Origin: an uncultured Myxococcales bacterium
GTDB lineage: Bacteria; Myxococcota; Myxococcia; Myxococcales; Myxococcaceae
NCBI GenBank assembly: GCA_937980205.1
Contig: CALJKW010000029.1
Coordinates: 139,802-203,801 of the forward strand
Direction: 5' to 3'
DNA length: 64,000 nt
A model generated the notes under the pieces. It was given only the letters and a program-made list of their open reading frames with translations. It had not been told where the DNA came from and did not search any database. The stretch's first letter is position 1, and every line of letters starts with the position of its first letter. Shown in pieces: positions 1 to 9,994 of this stretch. The translations under genes and the position numbers were made by a program.

Positions 1-1232
1 CGCCGCGCGGCGCGGCGGCCATGGCGTACGACGCTGCGCGCGGGCGCGTCGTGCTCGTCGGCGGCGCCGCGGCCGGAGGCGCCGTGCTGACCGACACCTG
101 GGAATGGGACGGCACCGAGTGGCTTCAGCTCCAGCCGACGTTCCCGGCGCCGGGCGCACAGCGCGTCTCCATCGCGTTCGACCCGGTGCGGCAGAAGCTG
201 GTGCTCCTGCGGGCCGGAGACGTCGGTACGCCGTCGCTCACCTACGAGTGGACGAGCGCCGGCTGGGCGCAGCGCACGACCGTCGCTTCGCCCCCGGCGC
301 GCCAGTTCCCCGCGCTCGTCTGGGACGGCGCGAGCGGCCAGGTGCTGGCCGTCGCAGGGCTCTCGCCCCTCGGCCTGCTGCTCGCCGACACCTGGCGCTT
401 CGACGGCACCACGTGGGCGCTCGCCGCCCGAACCGACGGCCCGGCCCCGCGCACCGGCCAGTCGATGGCGTACGACGCCGCGCGCTCGAGGCTCGTGCTG
501 TTCTCCGGCCAGGTCTCCGACAGCTCCCACGCCCGCATCTCCGACACGTGGGAGTGGGCCGACGCCGGCTGGTCTCGCGCCATGCCGCCCGTCTCGCCGC
601 CGCACACGTACGGCGCCGCCATGGCGTTCGACGTCGCGCGCGCGCGCACCGTGCTCGCGGCCGGCTCCGACACCTGGGAGTGGGACGGCGCGGCCTGGAC
701 GCGCTTCGACGCCGGCGGCCCGTTCGGCGCTTGCGACTGGGACACCGACGCCGGCCGCGTCGTCGGCCTGGGCGTCACCGACGCCGGCGTGACCGCGTTC
801 GAGTGGGCCGGTAGCGCCTGGCTGCGCCGCTCGACCGGCCAGGGGCCTTCGCCGCGAGGCGCCTACGCCGCTGCGTACGACTCGGCCCGGCAACGCCTCG
901 TCTTCTTCGGAGGCCGCGGGAGCACCACCGGCTTCGGCGACACCTGGGAGCTCGACGGCACCACGTGGATCCTGCGCTCCCCGGCCACCTCGCCGTCCGC
1001 CCGCTCGCATCACGCCATGGCCTACGACCCCGTCCGCCGCCGCGTCGTGCTGCACGGCGGGTACACCGGCTTCACCTCGCTGGGCGACACCTGGGAATGG
1101 GACGGCAACGACTGGGCCCTCAAGCCCGTCGTCAGCGCTCCGCCCGACCAGTTCAGCGCGTCGATGGTCTGGGATCCGTCGCTGCAGAAGGTCGTGTACT
1201 TCGGCGCCAGCCTCTTCGTGCTGCTGCCCTGA
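1..1232 (+). CDS. Kelch/beta-propeller protein, 5' end cut by window edge
   Basis: The reading frame is open from the left edge, and the first in-window ATG (21) lies inside a repeat rather than at a natural start: the residues before and after it read PRGAAAMAYDAARGR, which matches internal repeats such as PRGAYAAAYDSARQR. At least six blades are visible, each with a DTWEWDG-type strand (DTWEWDGTEW, DTWRFDGTTW, DTWELDGTTW, DTWEWDGNDW) and an RLVLFGG-like strand. This is typical of kelch or galactose-oxidase central-domain propellers, which usually act in protein or carbohydrate binding outside the cytoplasm. No catalytic residues are evident and the N-terminus (signal peptide or lipobox) is off the window. 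Function beyond a beta-propeller scaffold is not inferable. Confidence 0.85.
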   Translation, partial: PRGAAAMAYDAARGRVVLVGGAAAGGAVLTDTWEWDGTEWLQLQPTFPAPGAQRVSIAFDPVRQKLVLLRAGDVGTPSLTYEWTSAGWAQRTTVASPPARQFPALVWDGASGQVLAVAGLSPLGLLLADTWRFDGTTWALAARTDGPAPRTGQSMAYDAARSRLVLFSGQVSDSSHARISDTWEWADAGWSRAMPPVSPPHTYGAAMAFDVARARTVLAAGSDTWEWDGAAWTRFDAGGPFGACDWDTDAGRVVGLGVTDAGVTAFEWAGSAWLRRSTGQGPSPRGAYAAAYDSARQRLVFFGGRGSTTGFGDTWELDGTTWILRSPATSPSARSHHAMAYDPVRRRVVLHGGYTGFTSLGDTWEWDGNDWALKPVVSAPPDQFSASMVWDPSLQKVVYFGASLFVLLP

Positions 1233-1261
1233 GTGTCAGACCCCTGGTGTATTGGGCTCCC

Positions 1262-2668
1262 ATGACTTTCACGGACGTGGCGCTCGCCGCCCTCGGGGCG
1301 ATCGCCGGGGCAGGGGGCACCTTCGCGTGGCTGCAACGAAAGCTGGCTCAGGCCTCGGCCGATCGCGCCGCCGCCACCGCCGAACAGCGGGCCGCCGTCG
1401 CCCGCTCCCACGAGCTCGCCAAAGAGCGTGACGCCGCCCGCGTCGAGCTCGACCGCTTGAGGCTCGAGCACGCCTCCGCCTTCGCCACCCTCGACGCCGA
1501 GCGAAAGGCCGCCGACCAGAAGCTCCACGAGGTGAAGGCCCTGCAAGACAAGCTCGACGCCCGCATGCGCGAGACCTTCTCGTCGCTCGCCACCGCCACG
1601 CTGCAGACCTCCGGCAAGCAGCTCATCGATCTCGCCAAGGCCGAGCTCAACCGCGAGTCCGAGAAGGCCAAGCTCGACCTCGAGGCCCGCCAGAAGGCCA
1701 TCGAGCTCAGCATGAAGCCCGTCGACGAGAGCTTGAAGAAGGTCGGCGAGTCGCTCGAGCGCTCGCGCGTCGAGAGCGCCCAGCTCTTCAGCCAGGTCAA
1801 GATGCTCGGCACCGAGACCGCGAACCTCGTGAAGGCCCTGCGCACCCCCTACGTGCGCGGCCGCTGGGGCGAGCAGACGTTGCGGCGCGTCGTCGAGATG
1901 GCCCAGATGGTCAACCACTGCGACTTCGTCGAGCAGCAGACCGTCGACAGCGACGACGGTCGCCTGCGCCCCGACCTCATCGTCAACATGCCCGGAGGCC
2001 GCCGCGTCGTCGTCGACGCCAAGGTCCCCCTCGACCGCTACCTCGCCATGGTCGAGGCCCAGGACGACGCCACCCGCGCCCAGGCCCTCAAGGCCCACAC
2101 CGTCCAGGTGCGCGACCACGTGAACAAGCTCTCCTCCCGCGCCTACTGGGAAGCGCTCTCGCCCACGCCCGAGCTCGTCATCATGTTCGTCCCCGCCGAG
2201 TCGCTCATGTCGACCGCGCTGCAAGACGACCCCGCCCTCATCGAGTTCGGCGTCTCCAAGAACGTCGTCATCGCCAGCCCGCTCACGCTCGTCGCGCTGC
2301 TCAAGGCCATCGCCTACGGCTGGCGGCAAGAGCGCATCGCCAAGAACGCCGAAGACATCCGCGCGCTGGGGCAAGAGCTCTACACGCGCGTCCGCCTCAT
2401 GGCCGAGCACTTCTCCGACGTCGGCCAGCGTTTGCAGAGCGCCGTCAACAGCTACAACAAGACGATCGGCTCGCTCGAGTCGCGCGTCCTCTCCGGCGCG
2501 CGCAAGTTCGTCGAGCTCTCCGCCGCCACGCCAGACCAGCCGCTGCCCGAGCTTGCCCCCATCGAGCTCACGCCGCGCCTGCTCGGCGCCGACGAGATGC
2601 GCACCCGCAAGGTGAAGAGCTCCGATGCGCAAGGAGACCTGCTCGGTCTCGTGACGGGTTCCGATTGA
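1262..2668 (+). CDS. rmuC: RmuC family DNA recombination protein
   Basis: 468 aa. An N-terminal hydrophobic stretch (FTDVALAALGAIAGAGG) is followed by a long coiled coil (about residues 25-170) and then the RmuC core: RTPYVRGRWGEQTLRRVVE, a PD-(D/E)XK-like RPDLIVNMPGG...VVVDAK segment, and VIASPLTLVALLKAIAYGWRQE. In E. coli RmuC limits inversions at short inverted repeats and is predicted to be a nuclease that may act at membrane-anchored sites. The ATG at 1262 was chosen because the open frame upstream reads through the end of the kelch gene and has no homology. The gap to that gene is 29 bp and the next gene, mutS, begins 25 bp downstream, so rmuC and mutS may be cotranscribed. Confidence 0.9.
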   Translation: MTFTDVALAALGAIAGAGGTFAWLQRKLAQASADRAAATAEQRAAVARSHELAKERDAARVELDRLRLEHASAFATLDAERKAADQKLHEVKALQDKLDARMRETFSSLATATLQTSGKQLIDLAKAELNRESEKAKLDLEARQKAIELSMKPVDESLKKVGESLERSRVESAQLFSQVKMLGTETANLVKALRTPYVRGRWGEQTLRRVVEMAQMVNHCDFVEQQTVDSDDGRLRPDLIVNMPGGRRVVVDAKVPLDRYLAMVEAQDDATRAQALKAHTVQVRDHVNKLSSRAYWEALSPTPELVIMFVPAESLMSTALQDDPALIEFGVSKNVVIASPLTLVALLKAIAYGWRQERIAKNAEDIRALGQELYTRVRLMAEHFSDVGQRLQSAVNSYNKTIGSLESRVLSGARKFVELSAATPDQPLPELAPIELTPRLLGADEMRTRKVKSSDAQGDLLGLVTGSD

Positions 2669-2693
2669 GCGGTTTGGGGGAGGTGGTAAGCGC

Positions 2694-5462
<2,769 letters not shown>

Positions 5463-5528
5463 AAAGCGCTTACAGGCGGCCGCGGCAACGCGCTTGGGGC
5501 GCAAGGGACAATGAAGCATGTACGCCGC

Positions 5529-5550
5529 GCCCCCCACAGGGCAGGGGGGC
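5529..5550. repeat. GC inverted repeat downstream of mutS
   Basis: Arms GCCCCCC (5529-5535) and GGGGGGC (5544-5550) are perfectly complementary around an 8-nt loop. It lies in the 183-bp gap after mutS, 67 bp past the stop. It has no T-run and may be an RNA hairpin of unknown role. Confidence 0.5.
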
Positions 5551-5579
5551 GACGAGCGTTGTGCTGTGAAACCTCCAGG

Positions 5580-5613
5580 ACGGGCTTCGAGCGTGAGGGC
5601 GCTCGAAGCCCGT
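5580..5613 (+). terminator. Strong perfect hairpin, probable mutS terminator
   Basis: A perfect 14-bp stem (ACGGGCTTCGAGCG at 5580-5593; complement at 5600-5613) with a 6-nt loop TGAGGG, followed by TCGACTTT. Position between mutS and the next gene, stem strength and the short T-rich tail support a terminator. The tail is weak, so an attenuator or processing hairpin is possible. Confidence 0.6.
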
Positions 5614-5645
5614 TCGACTTTGCGGGGTAGGCTTCCGCCCGCGCG

Positions 5646-6410
5646 ATGCAGCTTCAGATCCCCAAGGCGCCGCGGAAGGTGCGGCTCTCGCAGGTGCCGG
5701 GCGCCGTACAGCGCCTCGCCGTCGTCGCGGCGCTCGCCGCGGCCGTCGCGGCCGGCATCGCGTTCGTGGGTCTCCAGGCCGGCCGCTGGCTCGGCGGCGA
5801 GGCCGACTTCTTCACCCGCGCCGTCGAGGTGCCGGGCAAGGTCAGCTCCGTGGCGTTGCCGAAGTGGGAAGAGCGCGTCTCCAAGCCGGCGAAGCTCACC
5901 GTCCTCTACACGTTCGCAGACCGCCAGATCAGCGCGAGCGGAGTGCTCGTCTCCGCCGAGCGTGGCGAGGGCCTGGGGTTGGGCGCCGACGTCACGCTGC
6001 TCGTCGACCCCAACGATCCCGAGCGGCCTCGCGAGGCGCAGCACGCGCGCGAGAGCTTCGGCCTCACCCGCTTCGCGCCCATCGGCGTGGGCCTCGGGCT
6101 GCTCGTCGCGCTGCTGCTCGTCGGCCTCGAGCTGCGCCGCGCCGTGCGCTCGGAGCTCGCCCCGCTCAAGAACGGCATGCTCGTCTGGCTCACCTGCGAG
6201 GGCGGCCTGCCCGACACGCGCAGCGAGACCACGTTCGCCGCGCACTACTTCCAGGCCGACGTGAAGCACGAGGTCCGCGCGCGGGCGCGGCCGGGCAGGG
6301 CGCCGGTCAAGAACGGGCAGAAGGTGCTCGCCGCCGTCGTCCCCTCGAAGCCCACCTGGGTGCGCGTCATCGACGAAGATCTCGCGCGCACCCTCGGCTG
6401 GTTCGGCTGA
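5646..6410 (+). CDS. DUF3592-like membrane protein
   Basis: 254 aa with two predicted membrane helices (about residues 22-46, AVVAALAAAVAAGIAFVGL; and about 140-160, IGVGLGLLVALLLVGLEL). Between them lies a soluble region with the DUF3592 pattern: a promoter-distal VEVPGKVSSV strand, VLYTFADRQISASGVLVS, and VTLLVDPNDPERPR. DUF3592 proteins are uncharacterised membrane proteins with a beta-rich extracytoplasmic domain. A second basic soluble domain follows the second helix. No strong Shine-Dalgarno is seen before the ATG at 5646. The gene stands alone downstream of the mutS terminator hairpin. Confidence 0.7.
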   Translation: MQLQIPKAPRKVRLSQVPGAVQRLAVVAALAAAVAAGIAFVGLQAGRWLGGEADFFTRAVEVPGKVSSVALPKWEERVSKPAKLTVLYTFADRQISASGVLVSAERGEGLGLGADVTLLVDPNDPERPREAQHARESFGLTRFAPIGVGLGLLVALLLVGLELRRAVRSELAPLKNGMLVWLTCEGGLPDTRSETTFAAHYFQADVKHEVRARARPGRAPVKNGQKVLAAVVPSKPTWVRVIDEDLARTLGWFG

Positions 6411-6422
6411 CCCCGCTTCGGG

Positions 6423-6450
6423 AAATGTCGCCGGTCCCCGTCTTCGGGCG
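6423..6450. repeat. Degenerate copy of the GGGGACAGG intergenic repeat
   Basis: GGAAATGTCGCCGGTCCCCG followed by TCTTCGG closely matches the copy at 34588-34616. It lies in the gap after the DUF3592 gene and is one member of the dispersed family also seen at 9970-9990, 34588-34616 and 57727-57953. Confidence 0.5.
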
Positions 6451-6451
6451 G

Positions 6452-6544
6452 TCAGCGATGCTCGGGCGACGTGCTCGCCGCGATCGCGGCGAAGGGCAGC
6501 GTGAGGGCGGCGACGATCCCGGCCAGGACGAGGGCGATCTCCAT
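6452..6544 (-). CDS. Candidate 30-aa single-span membrane microprotein
   Basis: An ATG-started frame on the minus strand encodes a 30-residue peptide beginning MEIALVLAGIVAALTL, continuing with PFAAIAAS and ending STSPEHR. It is almost entirely one hydrophobic helix with a short polar tail. GGTGAG lies a few bases upstream of the ATG as a weak ribosome site. It follows the minus-strand gene at 6620-7582 after a 75-bp gap and could be cotranscribed with it. Short hydrophobic frames arise by chance in GC-rich DNA, so conservation would be needed to accept it. Confidence 0.3.
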   Translation of the reverse strand: MEIALVLAGIVAALTLPFAAIAASTSPEHR

Positions 6545-6619
6545 GCGCTCACCAGCTACCGGCCGCAGCGGTGCGGTGCACGGGGAAAGCGGCGCGTCAC
6601 CGGCGCGTGACGACGACGC

Positions 6620-7582
6620 TCACGCGTGCACGAAGTACTCGGCCGCGAACACGCCGAGCGCCTCGTACACCGACAGGTTCCCGCCCATCTTCACCGCCGC
6701 CGCCGCGACGCGCGGCCGGCCGTCGGCATCGGGAGCCGACGGCAGCACCACGCCCACCTGCTTGAGCCGCACTTCTTTCGGCAGCACCAGCACGAGCTGA
6801 CCGGCGTGAGCGGCCTTCACTGCGTCTTCGGCCGCCGCCCGCCGCCACCCGCGCGCAGGGCCCTCGTGGCGGATCCAGTCGCAGGTCTGCGCGAGCGTCA
6901 GCTCCTTCGTGCCGACGAAGTGCGGCACCTCGCAGTTCATCGCGCGGCTGACGTCCCAGACGTAGATGTGGCCGCGCGGCTGGCCCGGGCCGTCCGGCTC
7001 GTAGCGCGGGTTGTGGCCGATCGCGAACTGCAGGATCACCTGCTGGTAGAGGTTCTTGCTGCGGCGCCCCTCGCGGCTCTGCACCGGCGCCTGCACCGCC
7101 TTGAAGAGATCTCTCGCGGTCAGCTCGGGCGCCGGCGTCGTGCCGTCGAACCTCGCGCCCAGCGTCGTCGCCTCGTCGTCGTCGTCATCCCGCCGGGACT
7201 CTCCCGTGTTCCCCACCACCGACTTGAGCGCCTGCATGCGCGCCGCGTCCTGGAACGCCGACGACAGCATCTGCTTCTGGTGCGTCGTCATCGCCTTCGG
7301 CTGCGTGACGGCTCCCGGCTGCGTGTTCGGCGCCGTGAACGAGCCCGTGTTCCGCGGCCTCACCTCGCCCATCTTCTGAGTCACCCGCTCGCGCTCGGGC
7401 GGCGCTGACGGCCGCGCCGTCGGCTGCGTGCCGGTCACCCGCTCGCGCGGGGCGGGGCCGTCGAACGAAGTCTCCTCGCGCTCGCGACCGGCCAGCGACT
7501 TCGACGACGTCGTCCGCTCGCGCTCCGGCGGCTTCACCGTCCCGGTCTGCCGCTCGCGCTGTTGCTTCGGGTCTCCGGCCAT
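6620..7582 (-). CDS. Degenerate NlpC/P60-CHAP-like domain protein with disordered N-terminus
   Basis: 320 aa from the ATG at 7582 (an upstream ATG at 7627 adds 15 residues; neither has a clear Shine-Dalgarno). Residues 1 to about 150 are low complexity with recurring RERVT/RERER units and an acidic DDDDDE patch. The C-terminal ~150 residues read QFAIGHNPRYEP...HIYVWDVSRAMNCEVPHFV...CDWIRHEGPARGWR. From memory this resembles cysteine-peptidase-like families with a YCN-x-FVWDVxRAMG motif and a later GH motif. Here the usual Cys position is Gly (RGHIYVWDV) and the later His position appears to be Gln (LKQVGVV). I therefore infer a non-catalytic relative. It is divergent from the amidase gene and its role is unknown. 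Confidence 0.55.
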   Translation of the reverse strand: MAGDPKQQRERQTGTVKPPERERTTSSKSLAGREREETSFDGPAPRERVTGTQPTARPSAPPERERVTQKMGEVRPRNTGSFTAPNTQPGAVTQPKAMTTHQKQMLSSAFQDAARMQALKSVVGNTGESRRDDDDDEATTLGARFDGTTPAPELTARDLFKAVQAPVQSREGRRSKNLYQQVILQFAIGHNPRYEPDGPGQPRGHIYVWDVSRAMNCEVPHFVGTKELTLAQTCDWIRHEGPARGWRRAAAEDAVKAAHAGQLVLVLPKEVRLKQVGVVLPSAPDADGRPRVAAAAVKMGGNLSVYEALGVFAAEYFVHA

Positions 7583-7665
7583 TTGGAAGGGCGCCAGTCT
7601 AGGCCGAGGCGGAAATTTTGCCCCCATGTAAGTGTCGTGCTCACATCACACAAACCTGTAGCCGA

Positions 7666-8985
7666 ATGACGCTCTTCGCCCTCCTGGTTTCTGTGGCCGT
7701 GACCGCGAGCGCCGCGAAGGGCGCCGATCCGGCAGAGGCCGCCTGGACCGCCGCGAAGACCGCCCGAGCCGACCTCAAGGCCGACGAGAAGAAGAAGAAG
7801 TTCCGCCACCACTGGCAGAACGTCGCGAAGAAGCTCGAGGCGGTCGCCGCGAAGTACCCGAAGAGCCCGCGCGCCGCCGAGGCGCTGCTCGCCGCCGCGC
7901 AGACGTACGAAGAGCTCTCGAAGCTCTCGGCGAACCAGGAAGACGCCGACGCCGCGCGCAAGCTCTACGCGAAGGCGAAGCCCGCCTCGGCTGCGAAGGC
8001 GAAGGGCCGTGCCTCGGCGCCGGTCGCTGCTGCCGCGGCGAAGAAGCCGAAGAAGCCGGCCGAGGTCCAGGTGTCGCGCATCGCCGAGGCGTTCAAGAAG
8101 CTCGAGCTGCCGGTCGCTCCGAAAGAGGCCGTCGCCGAAGAGGCCGCGCCCGTGGCCGAGAGCTCGTCGCTGCACGTGCCGTCGATGGAGGAGCTCGCCG
8201 AGAAGCTGCGTGACGTGCGCGTCGGAGAGCGCGAGGTGAAGTCGATGCGCGGCGCCGCAGCCGACCCCGAGCTGAGCCTCGCCGAGCAGCTCGGCCTCAA
8301 GGTGAAGCGCGTCATCATCGACGCCGGCCACGGCGGCCACGACACCGGCGCCATCGGCAAGGGCGGCACGCAGGAGAAAGACGTCGCGCTCAAGATCTCG
8401 CTCAAGCTCGCGAAGCTGCTCTCCGAGGCCGGCCTCGAGGTGCTGCTCACCCGCGACGACGACACGTTCGTGCGCCTCGAAGATCGCACCGCGTTCGCCA
8501 ACAAGAACAAGGGCGACCTGTTCATCTCGGTGCACTGCAACTCCGCGCCGACGCGCAACCTCGGAGGCGTCGAGACGTACACGCTCAACACCTCGTCCGA
8601 TCGCTACAACATCCGCCTCGCCGCCCGCGAGAACGCCCACGCCGAGCGCGGCGTCGGAGACCTCCAGCTCATCCTCGCCGACCTCGCCACCAAGGCGAAC
8701 ACCGAGGAGTCCAGCCGCCTCGCCGACCGCGTCCAGCGCGAGCTCGTCACGGGCCTCAAGGACAAGAACCCGTTGGTCCGCGACCTCGGCCACAAGGAGG
8801 CCCTGTTCTTCGTCCTCCTCGGCGCCAAGATGCCCGCGATCCTCGTCGAGACGTCCTTCCTCTCGAACGCGAACGAGGAGCGCCTGCTCGCCTCCGACGC
8901 GTACCAGTCCGACATCGCCGACGCGATCGCCGAAGGGGTCAAGGGCTTCCTGGACGAGCGGTCTCGCGTCGCGCAGGTCGATTGA
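7666..8985 (+). CDS. N-acetylmuramoyl-L-alanine amidase (Amidase_3, AmiC-like)
   Basis: 439 aa. It has a signal peptide (TLFALLVSVAVTASA), then about 190 residues of Ala/Lys-rich helical sequence with a TPR-like stretch (YPKSPRAAEALLAAAQTYEEL), then the zinc amidase domain from about residue 215. Zinc ligands and catalytic residues are visible: DAGHGGHDTGA (His), GTQEKDVAL (Glu), SVHCNS (His) and VETSFLSN (Glu). The enzyme cleaves the amide between MurNAc and the stem peptide during cell separation in the periplasm. The ATG at 7666 was preferred to the earlier GTG/ATG frame because it begins the signal peptide; no Shine-Dalgarno is evident. The 83-bp gap to the divergent gene at 7582 should hold both promoters. 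Confidence 0.92.
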   Translation: MTLFALLVSVAVTASAAKGADPAEAAWTAAKTARADLKADEKKKKFRHHWQNVAKKLEAVAAKYPKSPRAAEALLAAAQTYEELSKLSANQEDADAARKLYAKAKPASAAKAKGRASAPVAAAAAKKPKKPAEVQVSRIAEAFKKLELPVAPKEAVAEEAAPVAESSSLHVPSMEELAEKLRDVRVGEREVKSMRGAAADPELSLAEQLGLKVKRVIIDAGHGGHDTGAIGKGGTQEKDVALKISLKLAKLLSEAGLEVLLTRDDDTFVRLEDRTAFANKNKGDLFISVHCNSAPTRNLGGVETYTLNTSSDRYNIRLAARENAHAERGVGDLQLILADLATKANTEESSRLADRVQRELVTGLKDKNPLVRDLGHKEALFFVLLGAKMPAILVETSFLSNANEERLLASDAYQSDIADAIAEGVKGFLDERSRVAQVD

Positions 8986-9233
8986 GCGCAGCCGCTGCGG
9001 AGGGAACAGTGCCGACGTTCGGGGCTTGCCGCGCGCGAGCGACCGGGCGGCGGCGAGCGGCCGGTGCTCTCCGCGCGCGGCGACGTGCCGGGATTCGAAG
9101 CGTGGCTGCTGGGGAAGACCGCGCGCCTTCGCGCGTCGCGGCGATCACCTGCAGCGGCAGGCGCAGTCGTGTGGCGGGGGATGCTCGCGCGCGTGGCCGG
9201 ATCCATCAGCGGCACATTCGCTGACGAACCCTG

Positions 9234-9902
9234 TCACGCGGCCCGGGCCAGCTCTCCGCACGGCACCTTGGGCCTCGCGTGGTGCTCGTCATGAAACGCG
9301 AAGCTCGCGACCGCGGCGCTGTGCGTCCACGCGAGGCGCCGGGCCAGCGCACGGGCCCAGGCCGGCGGGCGGTGCGGCAGCCAGCTCGCCCACACCGTCG
9401 CGGTCAGCTGCATCGTCACGTTGACGACCACCCACGCCGCGCCGATCACCGTTCGGCTCGCGAGCGCGAGCACGGTGAACCCGACCGCGGCGAGCGTCTC
9501 CACCGCCTGCACGGCCCGCTCGCGCTCGAACGCGGCGACCCGGTACCGCGCCGCGTTCATCGGCCCGGCGGCGACCGCTCCCCAGAAGCTCAGCGTCGCG
9601 CCGTGGCCCTCGACGTCGTCGGCGGCGAGCGGGCGCGCGTGGTGCCGCAGGTGCAGGCGGCGCACGGCGTGGCCGCTCCAGCCCATGAGCAGCGCGAGCG
9701 CGCTGAGCAGCGCCTCGTTCGCCGCGCGCGGCAACTTCAGCGCCCCGTGCAGCACGTCGTGGTTGAACGCGAACGCCGCCAGGAAGAGCGCGAGGCAGGC
9801 GATCAGCGCCAGGGCCGGGTTCCCCCGTGCCGCCACCACGAGCCCGAAGGCCCCGACCAGACGTGCAGCGTGCAGCAACAGCTCGCGGCGGGCGGCGACC
9901 AT
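9234..9902 (-). CDS. Short fatty-acid desaturase/hydroxylase-like membrane protein
   Basis: 222 aa. Three histidine boxes of the membrane di-iron family are present: HDVLHG (H-x3-H), HLRHH (H-x2-HH) and HDEHH (H-x2-HH), separated by hydrophobic segments. The family inserts double bonds or hydroxyls into lipids or carotenoids. The protein is shorter than typical acyl-lipid desaturases (300 aa or more), closer to carotenoid hydroxylase-like members, so the substrate cannot be assigned. A strong Shine-Dalgarno AAGGAGG precedes the ATG by about 9 nt. A nearby CCTCC/GGAGG inverted repeat at 9910-9930 could pair with it. The 248-bp gap on its 3' side (8986-9233) shows no convincing gene. Confidence 0.75.
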   Translation of the reverse strand: MVAARRELLLHAARLVGAFGLVVAARGNPALALIACLALFLAAFAFNHDVLHGALKLPRAANEALLSALALLMGWSGHAVRRLHLRHHARPLAADDVEGHGATLSFWGAVAAGPMNAARYRVAAFERERAVQAVETLAAVGFTVLALASRTVIGAAWVVVNVTMQLTATVWASWLPHRPPAWARALARRLAWTHSAAVASFAFHDEHHARPKVPCGELARAA

Positions 9903-9969
9903 GGGCGGCGCCTCCTTTCACCAGGAGGTACCGGAAAGGGCAGAGCGCGGTTGCGCGGGCGCCAGCCGA

Positions 9970-9990
9970 AAAGCAGCCTGTCCCCTTTTT
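9970..9990. repeat. GGGGACAGG-family repeat fragment
   Basis: CAGCCTGTCCCCTTTTT lies between the 3' end of the propeller lipoprotein (stop at 9995) and the upstream side of the desaturase. It is a half-copy of the intergenic family described at 57907-57953. Confidence 0.45.
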
Positions 9991-9994
9991 CACG

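Noticed and set aside
21..1232. ATG at 21 as the true start of the first gene
   Set aside because: The frame is open to the window edge and the codons around it belong to a propeller repeat, so the real start is off the window.
8986..9294. Small frames (76-80 aa) in the gap after the amidase gene
   Set aside because: No ribosome site, no recognisable motif, and the longest runs into the desaturase gene on the opposite strand; I see nothing else in the gap.
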